DNA of 64,000 bases. It comes from Streptomyces sp. NRRL F-5123. GTDB lineage: Bacteria; Actinomycetota; Actinomycetes; Streptomycetales; Streptomycetaceae. The notes beneath the pieces are model-generated. The model worked only from the letters and a program-made list of their open reading frames with translations. It did no database searches and was not told the origin of the DNA. The position numbers and the translations under genes are program-made. Of the stretch, positions 22,635 to 28,464 are shown in pieces; within the stretch, counting starts at the first letter, position 1, and each line of letters opens with the position of its first letter. The stretch is from contig NZ_JOHY01000005.1 in NCBI RefSeq assembly GCF_000721495.1, forward strand, positions 62,001-126,000, read 5' to 3'.

Positions 22635-22666
22635 GCAGGGGGCAGCCGCTCAGGGCTGCCCCCTGC
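22635..22666 (+). terminator. terminator of the early operon
   Basis: GCAGGGGGCAGCC (22635-22647) pairs perfectly with GGCTGCCCCCTGC (22654-22666), 6-base loop, six bases after the stop at 22629. Confidence 0.85.
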
Positions 22667-22742
22667 GACAGCGAGAGACGCATGCGCCGCCAAAGGGACT
22701 TCGCTCGTGACCGTCGCCCCCCAGGGCAACTGGCGGGCTCGC

Positions 22743-23021
22743 CTACAACCGCGCCTGCTTCCGGAGCCTGGCCGAAGTCACCGAAGAGACCTGGCCGGAC
22801 ACCGCCACGTACACCCTCGACGCCTGGCGAGTTGACGGCGTATGCGCATTCTCGGCGGCCGTGGAGTGCGGAATCTGAGCGGCGCAGAAGGCGAGCACAG
22901 TGAACCCGCTCACGACGCTCGTCGTGAGGGCCTCATAGGTCGGCCGCCCGAAGTGGTCGGCCACCACCCACACCACGAGCGTGACTGCGAAAGCGATGAG
23001 GGATGCGTAACCCCAGGTCAC
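22743..23021 (-). CDS. small two-pass membrane protein
   Basis: 92 residues from GTG 23021, with GGAGGAG 8-9 bases upstream on the minus strand; a longer frame to 23093 is not needed. Segments WGYASLIAFAVTLVVWVVADHF (about 3-24) and SVVSGFTVLAFCAAQI (about 37-52) are membrane-spanning, followed by a basic Ser/Thr/Arg tail. Just past the phage terminator and opposite in direction. It could be a phage moron (exclusion or holin-like) or a host gene. No family recognised. Confidence 0.6.
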   Translation of the reverse strand: MTWGYASLIAFAVTLVVWVVADHFGRPTYEALTTSVVSGFTVLAFCAAQIPHSTAAENAHTPSTRQASRVYVAVSGQVSSVTSARLRKQARL

Positions 23022-23116
23022 CGGATTTTCTCCTCCGGAGTAGCGGTGACTGGTGAACGCCCGACGCTCGTTGGACAGTCTCGACCCAGCCACCTGAATG
23101 AACAGATGACAAACTC

Positions 23117-23329
23117 CTAGGCGGCCGTCACTGTCGTGACGTTAATGCCCTCCAGAGGAGTCGTTTGGTCGAGTCCTGTCGCCTCGGCTCGCTCGGCGTT
23201 GGTCTCTCGGTAAAGCTGGGCAGAGCCCTCAGGGTGCCCCAGATGGGGCCAAACCCTGGCCACCCCAGATCGGCGATGACCGTAACTTTCGGTACGTTGA
23301 CCGCTCCCGACGAGCCGATTCGGGAACAC
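23117..23329 (-). CDS. short leftward frame, unknown, possibly a gene remnant
   Basis: 70 residues at most. The C-terminal 33 residues (SAQLYRETNAERAEATGLDQ and a Val/Thr end) look protein-like, while the first part is Arg/Gly-rich and could be noise. No clear ribosome site was found at the ATG 23329 or at a later GTG. It may be the tail of a broken gene at the phage border, or not coding. Confidence 0.25.
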   Translation of the reverse strand: MFPNRLVGSGQRTESYGHRRSGVARVWPHLGHPEGSAQLYRETNAERAEATGLDQTTPLEGINVTTVTAA

Positions 23330-23518
23330 CCTGCGCTTCTCGGATCAGCGGATACTGACCGTCAGCCCGAGATTTCTTGGCGGGTGCCCGTTACGTTACG
23401 GGGGGCAACGCCATGATCACAAATCGAGGATCCGCATCCCCGGCGCGGGGTCAGCTCCAATCGCGGCCGGCCAAGCAGGCGCGACAGCGTCACGGATGCC
23501 CCTACCTGCGAAGTCTCC

Positions 23519-23547
23519 TTCACGGGGGCGTCGTTGCCCTCTACACT
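23519..23547 (+). promoter_or_regulatory. promoter TTCACG-N17-TACACT
   Basis: -35 TTCACG (23519-23524) and -10 TACACT (23542-23547), 33 bases before the ATG at 23580. Confidence 0.5.
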
Positions 23548-23579
23548 GGCCCACGATCCACCACCGGGGAGGGGACACC

Positions 23580-23735
23580 ATGGGGATGACACGCAAACTG
23601 CTGTCCATCAGCACGCTCGGCCTGATCGACTTCCGCTCCGACAAGGAGCGCACCGCGGCCTACACGAAGGCCACGAAGCGGCAAGCGAAGAAGCAGACGA
23701 AGATCATGAAACAGCAGGCCAAGCAGAACCGGTAG
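23580..23735 (+). CDS. 51-residue basic protein, unknown
   Basis: ATG 23580 after GGGGAGGGG. MGMTRKLLSISTLGLIDFRS is followed by a Lys/Gln/Ala-rich helix (ATKRQAKKQTKIMKQQAKQ). Own promoter and a 14-bp terminator enclose it, so it is a single-gene unit. This N-terminal LSxxTLGLxxFRS pattern is seen in short actinobacterial proteins of unknown role. Confidence 0.65.
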   Translation: MGMTRKLLSISTLGLIDFRSDKERTAAYTKATKRQAKKQTKIMKQQAKQNR

Positions 23736-23741
23736 ACCACT

Positions 23742-23772
23742 GCGCCCCCCGACCGCAACGGTCGGGGGGCGC
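23742..23772 (+). terminator. 14-bp perfect terminator hairpin
   Basis: GCGCCCCCCGACCG (23742-23755) pairs with CGGTCGGGGGGCGC (23759-23772), 3-base loop. Confidence 0.85.
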
Positions 23773-23880
23773 CTCCCTTGTGCTGCACCTCGAATTCGCA
23801 TGGAGCAGGCGCAGCGACCCTTGTTGCTCCAGCGGCACGGCGAAGGCTCTCCGCGGAGAGGTCAGCCGGACCGCGGATCG

Positions 23881-24075
23881 CTACGCGGCCGGGGTGGAGA
23901 AGTGACCGGTCTTCACGGCGTCCACGAAGTCCTGCCACTGGTCCGCCTCGAAGCTCAGTGCCGGCCCAGCTACGTCCTTGGAGTCTCGGCAGCCGACCAT
24001 CCCGTCACGGAGTCGCGTCTCCAGGCAGTTGCCGTTCTGACCGCTGTAGCTGCTCTTGAACCAGTTTTCGCGCAT
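23881..24075 (-). CDS. DUF397 protein (whiJ-locus type)
   Basis: 64 residues, ATG 24075, 16 bases after the HTH gene stop. WFKSSYSGQNGNCLETRL at the start and VGCRDSKDVAGPALSF with DQWQDFVDAVKTG at the end are the DUF397 signature. Such proteins partner Scr1/WhiJ-type HTH proteins in many paralogous actinobacterial loci, in a toxin-antitoxin-like or developmental repression role. The pair here is cotranscribed with the HTH gene. Confidence 0.9.
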   Translation of the reverse strand: MRENWFKSSYSGQNGNCLETRLRDGMVGCRDSKDVAGPALSFEADQWQDFVDAVKTGHFSTPAA

Positions 24076-24091
24076 TTGGATAGTTCTCTTT

Positions 24092-24958
24092 CTACTGGCG
24101 AAGCTGCTGGGCAACTTCCCCGATGAAGGACTGTGAGGCAATCGGGCTCAGCGCTGCGGCACGCAACCGGTCGAAGCAAGCTCCGTAGTAGCCCGTGTCG
24201 GCTGGCGTCTCCAGGTACGAGTGTGCCGTGTGGTTCTCCAGCAATACAACTTCCAAATTCGCAGGAGCCGGGAATTTGTAGATGCTGAAGGACCACGGCC
24301 CTCCCCGGTACGCTCCGACTGTAAATGGTAGTACCTGGAGGGTGACACTCGGAACCTCCGAGAGAGTCATGAGGTGGCGGAGCTGCCGATGCAGGACGTC
24401 GGGCCCTCCGCACTGCTGCCGAAGGGCCGCTTCACCGAGGATGATCCACGCTTCGAGCGGGGCCTCGCTGCGCGTGATCGCCTTCTGACGCTCCATCCGG
24501 ACGGCGATCCGAGCCTGAGCTTCGTCGTCCAACGGGCCAGGTTCGCCGGCTGCGATCACCGCCTCTGCGTACTCCTGGGTCTGGAGCAGGCCGTGAACGA
24601 GTCCCGGCTCGAAGGCCCTGAGGTCGGCGACATCTTCCTCCAGCCCAACAAGGTCAAGGAAGTCGTCCCGAAGCTGATCTTCGAGCGCCCTCCACCAGCG
24701 ACGCTCACGGCTCTCCCGGGCAAGGGCCAACCAACCGTCGACCGCCTTGACGTCCGTAACGGCGTACAGGTCCAGAAGCGCTCGAAGGTCGATCTGCCGA
24801 ATGCCCGACTCCCCCTTCTCGATCCGGCTGATCTTCGACGCGTTGCACCCCAACCGGGCCGCCGCATCCTCCTGCTCCAAGCCAGCTTCCAGCCGTAGCC
24901 GTCGCAGGTTCGCCCCAAGGACCCGCCTGCGGACCGTGGGTCGCTGTACGACCGCCAT
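24092..24958 (-). CDS. Scr1/WhiJ-type HTH regulator (XRE with DUF5753)
   Basis: 288 residues, ATG 24958 with GGAGG 5 bases upstream. Residues about 12-70 are an XRE helix-turn-helix (LGANLRRLRLEAGLEQEDAAARLG, SKISRIEKGESG). The rest is the DUF5753 domain (FEPGLVHGLLQTQEYA, GEAALRQ, GPWSFSIYKFPAPANLEVV, YLETPADTGYY). In Streptomyces these proteins act with DUF397 partners in control of development and antibiotics. Divergent from an HATPase gene with a shared operator-like repeat between. Confidence 0.9.
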   Translation of the reverse strand: MAVVQRPTVRRRVLGANLRRLRLEAGLEQEDAAARLGCNASKISRIEKGESGIRQIDLRALLDLYAVTDVKAVDGWLALARESRERRWWRALEDQLRDDFLDLVGLEEDVADLRAFEPGLVHGLLQTQEYAEAVIAAGEPGPLDDEAQARIAVRMERQKAITRSEAPLEAWIILGEAALRQQCGGPDVLHRQLRHLMTLSEVPSVTLQVLPFTVGAYRGGPWSFSIYKFPAPANLEVVLLENHTAHSYLETPADTGYYGACFDRLRAAALSPIASQSFIGEVAQQLRQ

Positions 24959-25015
24959 CTGACCTCCAGGGTTGCACGCGAACGAATATGCCAATCAGTC
25001 AACATGCTCGACCAA

Positions 25016-25040
25016 CCAAGTTGTACCACTTGCAACTTGG
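25016..25040. promoter_or_regulatory. inverted repeat between divergent HTH and HATPase genes
   Basis: CCAAGTTG (25016-25023), 9 bases, CAACTTGG (25033-25040): perfect halves. It lies between the HTH start (24958) and the HATPase start (25122), so it is a candidate site for the HTH protein controlling both. Confidence 0.5.
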
Positions 25041-25121
25041 GCCGCTCCGGGTCCATGCTATCGGCGTCGCCACCGCAACTGACGGTGTCGCACCCGTTAC
25101 ACATGCCTGTGGAGGGGGATC

Positions 25122-25634
25122 ATGAGCCAGACCAGCAGCTACTTCAGCAAGCTGGAGTTACGGTGTACCCCCTCTGCCATCGGGTTCGCCCGGCGTCACG
25201 CCCGCCAGGTGTTCAACGAGTGGGAAGTGCCCAAGGCGCTGTCCCTGGACGCCTCCACCGTGATCTCCGAGCTGACCACCAACGCAGTACGGCACGCCAG
25301 ACAGCCCGTTTCTCTGGTCAAGGTGAGGCCGGGTCAGCCCAAGGTCCTTCCGGTGTATGCCCTGGGTTTGTGGATCACGCGCACCCAGCTCCGGGTCGGC
25401 GTCTGGGACCTCGACAACCGTCTCCCTGAGCCCCAACCGGCCTCCCTGGAGGCCGAGGGCGGCCGTGGTCTTCTGATCGTGGACGACCTGTCCAAAGGAA
25501 AATGGGGAGCTGTCCCGGTAACTCCAAGGGGAAAGCTGGTCTGGGCGGCGTTGCCGCTCCCCACTGACTATCACCCTCCTTATGTCGCGATCATCTCGTT
25601 ATGCTCCAAACGCCGAGAGGCGGTCGGCGCATGA
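25122..25634 (+). CDS. anti-sigma-type HATPase domain protein
   Basis: 170 residues, ATG after GGAGGGGG. GHKL ATPase motifs: ISELTTNAVRHA (N box), VWDLDNRLP (G1) and EAEGGRGLLIVDDL (G2). Such RsbW-like proteins are standard members of whiJ/abaA-type loci, beside DUF397 and Scr1-type genes. It has a 10-residue insertion (PGQPKVLPVYAL) between N box and G1. No kinase or sigma partner is encoded close by. Overlaps the next gene by 4 bases. Confidence 0.9.
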   Translation: MSQTSSYFSKLELRCTPSAIGFARRHARQVFNEWEVPKALSLDASTVISELTTNAVRHARQPVSLVKVRPGQPKVLPVYALGLWITRTQLRVGVWDLDNRLPEPQPASLEAEGGRGLLIVDDLSKGKWGAVPVTPRGKLVWAALPLPTDYHPPYVAIISLCSKRREAVGA

Positions 25635-26047
25635 CCGACACCCTTACACCCCTCGTCCCTGACGAGTGTCGTGCTGATGAGGAGACCCTGAGCCGCGTTC
25701 TCGACGCGCTGCTGTTCGAACTCAACCCCGTCTGCCTCTCCGCCGGCCTCTTGGACTCGTGTGAAGCTGTACTGGGCGAGGACTCCAGGCTCACCCCCGG
25801 TCAGGCGGAGAGCCTGGCGCTGTTTCAGCTTCAGGTACTCGCCGGGCTCATGCGCTACGTGCCATGCGAGCACCCGATGCGGGAAGCGGCCGTCAACCTC
25901 CTGCGCGAAGGGACGCCGCCCGCAGATGACGCCGCGGCACTCGGTCACCTCCGCCGACTGGCCCTCTGCGTTCTCGAATTGGCTACCTGGATCGCCCTGG
26001 CCGCCTCTCCGAAGAACTTATCGGCCGGCGCCCCGAGAGGCCCCTAA
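25631..26047 (+). CDS. partner protein of the HATPase gene, unknown
   Basis: 138 residues, ATG 25631 overlapping the HATPase stop (ATGA), so coexpressed. Mostly helical and acidic (LSRVLDALLFELNPVCLS, ALFQLQVLAGLMRYVPC, ALGHLRRLALCVLELATW). Several Leu-rich helices could form a small helical bundle that binds the ATPase. The family was not recognised. Ends the whiJ-type group. Confidence 0.65.
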   Translation: MTDTLTPLVPDECRADEETLSRVLDALLFELNPVCLSAGLLDSCEAVLGEDSRLTPGQAESLALFQLQVLAGLMRYVPCEHPMREAAVNLLREGTPPADDAAALGHLRRLALCVLELATWIALAASPKNLSAGAPRGP

Positions 26048-26562
26048 CCCCCCGATTGTCGGTCCGGACCCTGTTGCTGTCGGCGGACAAGCGGCTGCGC
26101 TCTGTCTCACCTAGGTGAAACGACACCGCGAGCGCACTTGGGGAAGGGGTCCGGGCCGACCTCAATCCCCGGTCTCGAAATCACCCGCGAGACCGGGGTA
26201 GCGCCCTCGTTTGTCATCCCCATTCCGTTATGACGAACGAGGGCGCCCCCCGACTGCGGTCTTCGCGAGTCGCGGTCGGGGGCCACGGTTCCGATCTCAT
26301 CAGTCGTGCTCACGTCGGAGGGTGAGATCGGGTGTTCTCCCATTCCATGGCCGTGGGAGGGCACATGCCGGTTCGCCTTCCGAGGGGCGAGCCGAGGGGT
26401 GTCGCTCCGGTCCACTGCCGTCGTCTGGGGCGACACCCCATACCCGTGACTCCCACGTCGGCGTCCCCCAGTGATAGGGAACCGGTTTGGTCGTGTCGCC
26501 GGGTTGGGCCCGTCTCGTCCTCGAAACGAGATGGGCCTCCCCATCGGAACGAAGGAACGACA
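26048..26562 (+). other. 515-base gap holding the structured block
   Basis: No gene is supported here. 26048-26166 shows nothing clear. 26167-26537 is the hairpin block listed as a candidate RNA. The remaining bases hold GAAGGAA, the ribosome site of the next gene. The open + frame from 26332 is a product of low stop density and is not used. Confidence 0.6.
26167..26537 (+). ncRNA. candidate structured RNA or leader, at least seven hairpins
   Basis: Stems (5' arm/3' arm): 26167-26177/26188-26198 (11 bp); 26201-26217/26230-26246 (17 bp, one U-G); 26247-26258/26271-26282 (12 bp, one U-G); 26291-26299/26323-26331 (9 bp, inner CGTG/CACG); 26337-26342/26354-26359 (6 bp); 26370-26377/26386-26393 (8 bp, one U-G); 26396-26408/26427-26439 (13 bp, one U-G); 26507-26518/26526-26537 (12 bp, one G-U). 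Every imperfect pair is G-U on the + strand and would be A-C on the other. It ends 25 bases before the HTH gene start, so it may be that gene's leader or a separate RNA. Confidence 0.55.
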
Positions 26563-27042
26563 TTGCACGCCACAGACGGTTTAGCAACTCGGGTTGCACA
26601 GGCAGAAGAACCTTACGTCGACTGGGCGGAGCTAGCCCGAGTCGCCCCCAACGCGCAGGACGGGAACGCGGATCGGTTGGTGATCCTGGCTGGCCTCAAG
26701 CGCGCGTGGGAAGACGGAGCGCTCGTAAGCGACCTCGCGGCCCGTACCGGCCGCTCACGCCGGTGGGTGTACCGGTGGCTTCGCGCCGCCGGAGTTGAGG
26801 TGCGCAAAGGCATCACCCTGGAAGAACGTGAGCAGCGCGCGGCGCGCTGTCAATACGTACGCGAGCATCGTGACGAGATTATCACTAAATACGCAGGGGG
26901 TGCCGCAGTGCTGAAGCTCGTAAAGGAGTACGGCGTCACCTTGGAATTCATGACCGCCCAATTCAGCGAGTGGGGGCAGCCGATGCGCAGCGCCCGTGAG
27001 GCCGCACGCCTCCAGGGGACCAAAATGGTACTGCGCAACTAA
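26563..27042 (+). CDS. HTH protein downstream of the structured block
   Basis: 159 residues, TTG 26563 after GAAGGAA. Residues about 30-75 carry a helix-turn-helix (LVILAGLKRAWEDGALVSDLA, then TGRSRRWVYRWLRAAGVEV), like resolvase-type or terminase-like HTH domains. The second half (QRAARCQYVREHRDEIITKY and VLKLVKEYGVTLEFMTAQ) may be a second HTH. No catalytic residues. Followed by two terminators. It may be a phage or mobile-element regulator acting on nearby structured DNA or RNA; this is inference. Confidence 0.65.
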   Translation: MHATDGLATRVAQAEEPYVDWAELARVAPNAQDGNADRLVILAGLKRAWEDGALVSDLAARTGRSRRWVYRWLRAAGVEVRKGITLEEREQRAARCQYVREHRDEIITKYAGGAAVLKLVKEYGVTLEFMTAQFSEWGQPMRSAREAARLQGTKMVLRN

Positions 27043-27070
27043 AGTCTAATTACAAGTGAACCCTATAGCT

Positions 27071-27099
27071 CCTCGCTGTGGTTGTCCGCCACAGCGAGG
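27071..27099 (+). terminator. 11-bp hairpin terminator
   Basis: CCTCGCTGTGG (27071-27081) pairs with CCACAGCGAGG (27089-27099), 7-base loop, just after the HTH gene. Confidence 0.75.
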
Positions 27100-27101
27100 A
27101 A

Positions 27102-27137
27102 GGGGCCCTCTATTCCGTGGGGGGTTATGAGGGCCCC
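27102..27137 (+). terminator. second tandem hairpin
   Basis: GGGGCCCTC (27102-27110) pairs with GAGGGCCCC (27129-27137), 18-base loop. It may back up the first or mark the 5' side of the tRNA-like element. Confidence 0.55.
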
Positions 27138-27150
27138 ACTTTCGCTTCAG

Positions 27151-27240
27151 CCCTTCGTAGCTAAGTCAGGAAGAGCACGCATGAGGCCGCCCCTGCCGGC
27201 CTCCGCGAAGACCCCGGTTCGAGTCCGGGCGAGGGGGCTA
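27151..27240 (+). tRNA. tRNA-shaped element with an over-long anticodon arm
   Basis: The cloverleaf can be read by eye. Acceptor CCCTTCG (27151-27157) pairs with CGAGGGG (27230-27236, one U-G). U8-A9. D arm GCTA/GAGC with G18-G19 at 27169-27170 and A14, A21. Variable loop AAGAC (27208-27212), whose C48 matches G15. T arm CCCGG-TTCGAGT-CCGGG (27213-27229). The anticodon arm is abnormal: 3 bp (27178-27180/27205-27207), an internal loop, then GAGGCCG/CGGCCTC (27183-27189/27197-27203) closing a 7-base loop CCCCTGC with C, not U, at position 33. The 3' end is CTA, not CCA. A working tRNA, a mimic or a decayed gene used for integration are all possible. Confidence 0.5.
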
Positions 27241-27260
27241 CGGCCGCCGTCAGGCGGTCG
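27241..27260 (+). terminator. 8-bp hairpin after the tRNA-like element
   Basis: CGGCCGCC (27241-27248), loop GTCA, GGCGGTCG (27253-27260), with one G-U pair. It could end the tRNA-like transcript or be part of the precursor leader. Confidence 0.4.
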
Positions 27261-27311
27261 GACGAAAAGGGAATCATCCGTGCACGTCATCCGACCCGAA
27301 AGAGGTACGAC

Positions 27312-27488
27312 ATGCCCGTGAAGACCGTGGTGCCGGCCACCGAGCCGGCCATCTCCGACAGCACCCTCGGCGACCTCGTGGCCGCCGTCAACCAGGACTC
27401 GACCGCGGTCGTGGTCGGCATCAAGACGCGGGTCGCCGCGTCCCAGACCGACGCGAACGTCTGCATGATGGGCGGCTGGACCGCCTGA
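27312..27488 (+). CDS. 58-residue RiPP precursor-like peptide
   Basis: ATG 27312 with AAAGAGG 6-7 bases upstream. The first about 35 residues (VKTVVPATEPAISDSTLGDL and on) are acidic, Thr/Val-rich and leader-like. The end (TRVAASQTDANV, then CMMGGWTA) is short, with a single Cys, two Met, Trp and no charge, and looks like a core. It is followed by a strong hairpin and then a gene for an HExxH peptide-modification protein, the usual precursor-before-enzyme order. It matches no precursor family I know with certainty. Cleavage site and modified residues are unknown. Confidence 0.6.
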   Translation: MPVKTVVPATEPAISDSTLGDLVAAVNQDSTAVVVGIKTRVAASQTDANVCMMGGWTA

Positions 27489-27514
27489 GCACCAGCCTGA
27501 GTAGCTGACACCTC

Positions 27515-27551
27515 GCGCCCCCGAGGTGGGACCTCCCCACCTCGGGGGCGC
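27515..27551 (+). terminator. 16-bp perfect hairpin between precursor and enzyme genes
   Basis: GCGCCCCCGAGGTGGG (27515-27530) pairs without mismatch with CCCACCTCGGGGGCGC (27536-27551), 5-base loop. As in many RiPP operons it should let the precursor be made in excess over the enzyme. Confidence 0.8.
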
Positions 27552-27580
27552 ACCCGGCCACGTAAAAGGAGGGCGTCCTC

Positions 27581-28450
27581 ATGCACTTCATGAACCTGGG
27601 CCACACCTACGAGAACACCGCGCGGCTTGTGCACGCGCTGAGCAACCAGCGTCCCACCCTCGAAGAGCTGCCCGTCGCCTACCGGCGGGCCATCACCACC
27701 ATTCGCCCCCTGGCGGCGCACAACAGCGACAACTACCCGCTCATCTCCTTCGAGGATGGCGAGTGGGCCGACCACTGCCGGACGCACAACATCTTCGGCC
27801 ACATCTTCGACGGAGCAACGCCTAGCGACAAGGAGACGCGCGAGAACTGGGAGGCCCACCTCGCCGTGGCGATGCGGCTTCTCGACGAGACGAGCCCCGG
27901 CCTCTTCCGCATGGCCAGGCTGCTCGTGACGGACATCGTCATCCTGAACTCCGGCGCGGATGGCGGCGGGTCCGCCTCGCAGATGCCCGGCGTCGTGGTC
28001 ATGAGCCCCGGCCCCAACTGGGGGGTGCCCGAGTACATGGAATGTCTCGTGCACGAGAGCATGCACCTCAACCTGTTCGTTGGTGGCGCCGTGTACGGCA
28101 GCTTCAAGCTGCCTTCCATCGAGCTGGAGGCCGACGAGCACCGTGCCCTGTCGGCTGTCAAGATCGGCCAACGACGCCCGCTCGACAAGGCGTTTCACGC
28201 CGCCGTCGTCACGGTCCCCCTGATGTACCTCCAGCACCAGCGCGGCGCCACGACCCTGATCGACCTCTACACCGAGTCGCTGCGGGACGCCTGCGCCGAC
28301 CTCACGGCGCACCGGGGCACGTTCACCGACTATGGCGCGATGCTCCTGGACGAGCTGTGCGAGTTCGCGGCCGGCATCGACTTCACCCACGTGGCGGAGA
28401 CGATCTCGAACCCCGCCTTCGCGGGATACCGGCCGGAGGTGGCCGCCTGA
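27581..28450 (+). CDS. HExxH putative peptide-modification enzyme (aKG-HExxH beta-hydroxylase type)
   Basis: 289 residues, ATG 27581 after AAGGAGG. H158-E-S-M-H162 forms an HExxH metal motif, preceded by the Gly/Pro-rich SPGPNWGVPEYMECLV and followed by ELEADEHRAL and a KAFHAAV segment (H206) that may give a third metal ligand. This arrangement matches the HExxH-motif peptide modification family (TIGR04267-like), of which some members are 2-oxoglutarate-dependent beta-hydroxylases of RiPP cores and not proteases. No signal or membrane segment. A metal protease acting on the leader is the alternative. Its only neighbour of use is the precursor-like gene. Confidence 0.7.
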   Translation: MHFMNLGHTYENTARLVHALSNQRPTLEELPVAYRRAITTIRPLAAHNSDNYPLISFEDGEWADHCRTHNIFGHIFDGATPSDKETRENWEAHLAVAMRLLDETSPGLFRMARLLVTDIVILNSGADGGGSASQMPGVVVMSPGPNWGVPEYMECLVHESMHLNLFVGGAVYGSFKLPSIELEADEHRALSAVKIGQRRPLDKAFHAAVVTVPLMYLQHQRGATTLIDLYTESLRDACADLTAHRGTFTDYGAMLLDELCEFAAGIDFTHVAETISNPAFAGYRPEVAA

Positions 28451-28464
28451 GCGGCCACCTCGCT

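Larger units (their letters stand above)
1..22666 (+). mobile_element. siphovirus-type prophage or phage genome, left end outside window
   Basis: Nearly all genes run rightward with 1-8 base overlaps, in the order capsid, connectors, tail tube, chaperones, tape measure, baseplate, fibre, lysis, regulation, recombination and replication. That is the standard long-tailed phage layout. Terminase, portal, protease and most of the capsid gene lie before base 1. No integrase or excisionase was recognised, so it cannot be decided from this window whether this is an integrated prophage. The right limit is set at the strong terminator after 22629; later small genes to about 27060 could also be phage cargo. 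Confidence 0.85.
23022..23579. other. 558-base gap, mostly without clear genes
   Basis: A possible 70-residue leftward frame lies at 23117-23329, listed separately. A probable promoter for the next gene is at 23519-23547. A direct repeat CGTTACGTTAC occurs near 23390. No tRNA-like sequence or obvious attachment core was seen. Confidence 0.4.

Noticed and set aside
22623..22636. Possible further copy of the dispersed 14-mer
   Set aside because: Only 9 of 14 bases match and it overlaps a stop codon; expected by chance.
22682..22903. Open frame after the phage early terminator
   Set aside because: Arg/Pro-rich, opposite a better supported leftward membrane gene with a clear ribosome site.
26332..26562. 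Upstream extension of the HTH gene to an ATG at 26332
   Set aside because: It would run through the hairpin block with Pro/Arg-rich nonsense-like sequence; TTG 26563 has a good ribosome site.
27312..27488. Assignment of the short peptide to a lanthipeptide, lasso or FxSxx family
   Set aside because: No Ser/Thr/Cys ring pattern, no lasso threonine-leader motif and no C-terminal F-x-S-x-x end; the enzymes of those classes are also absent.
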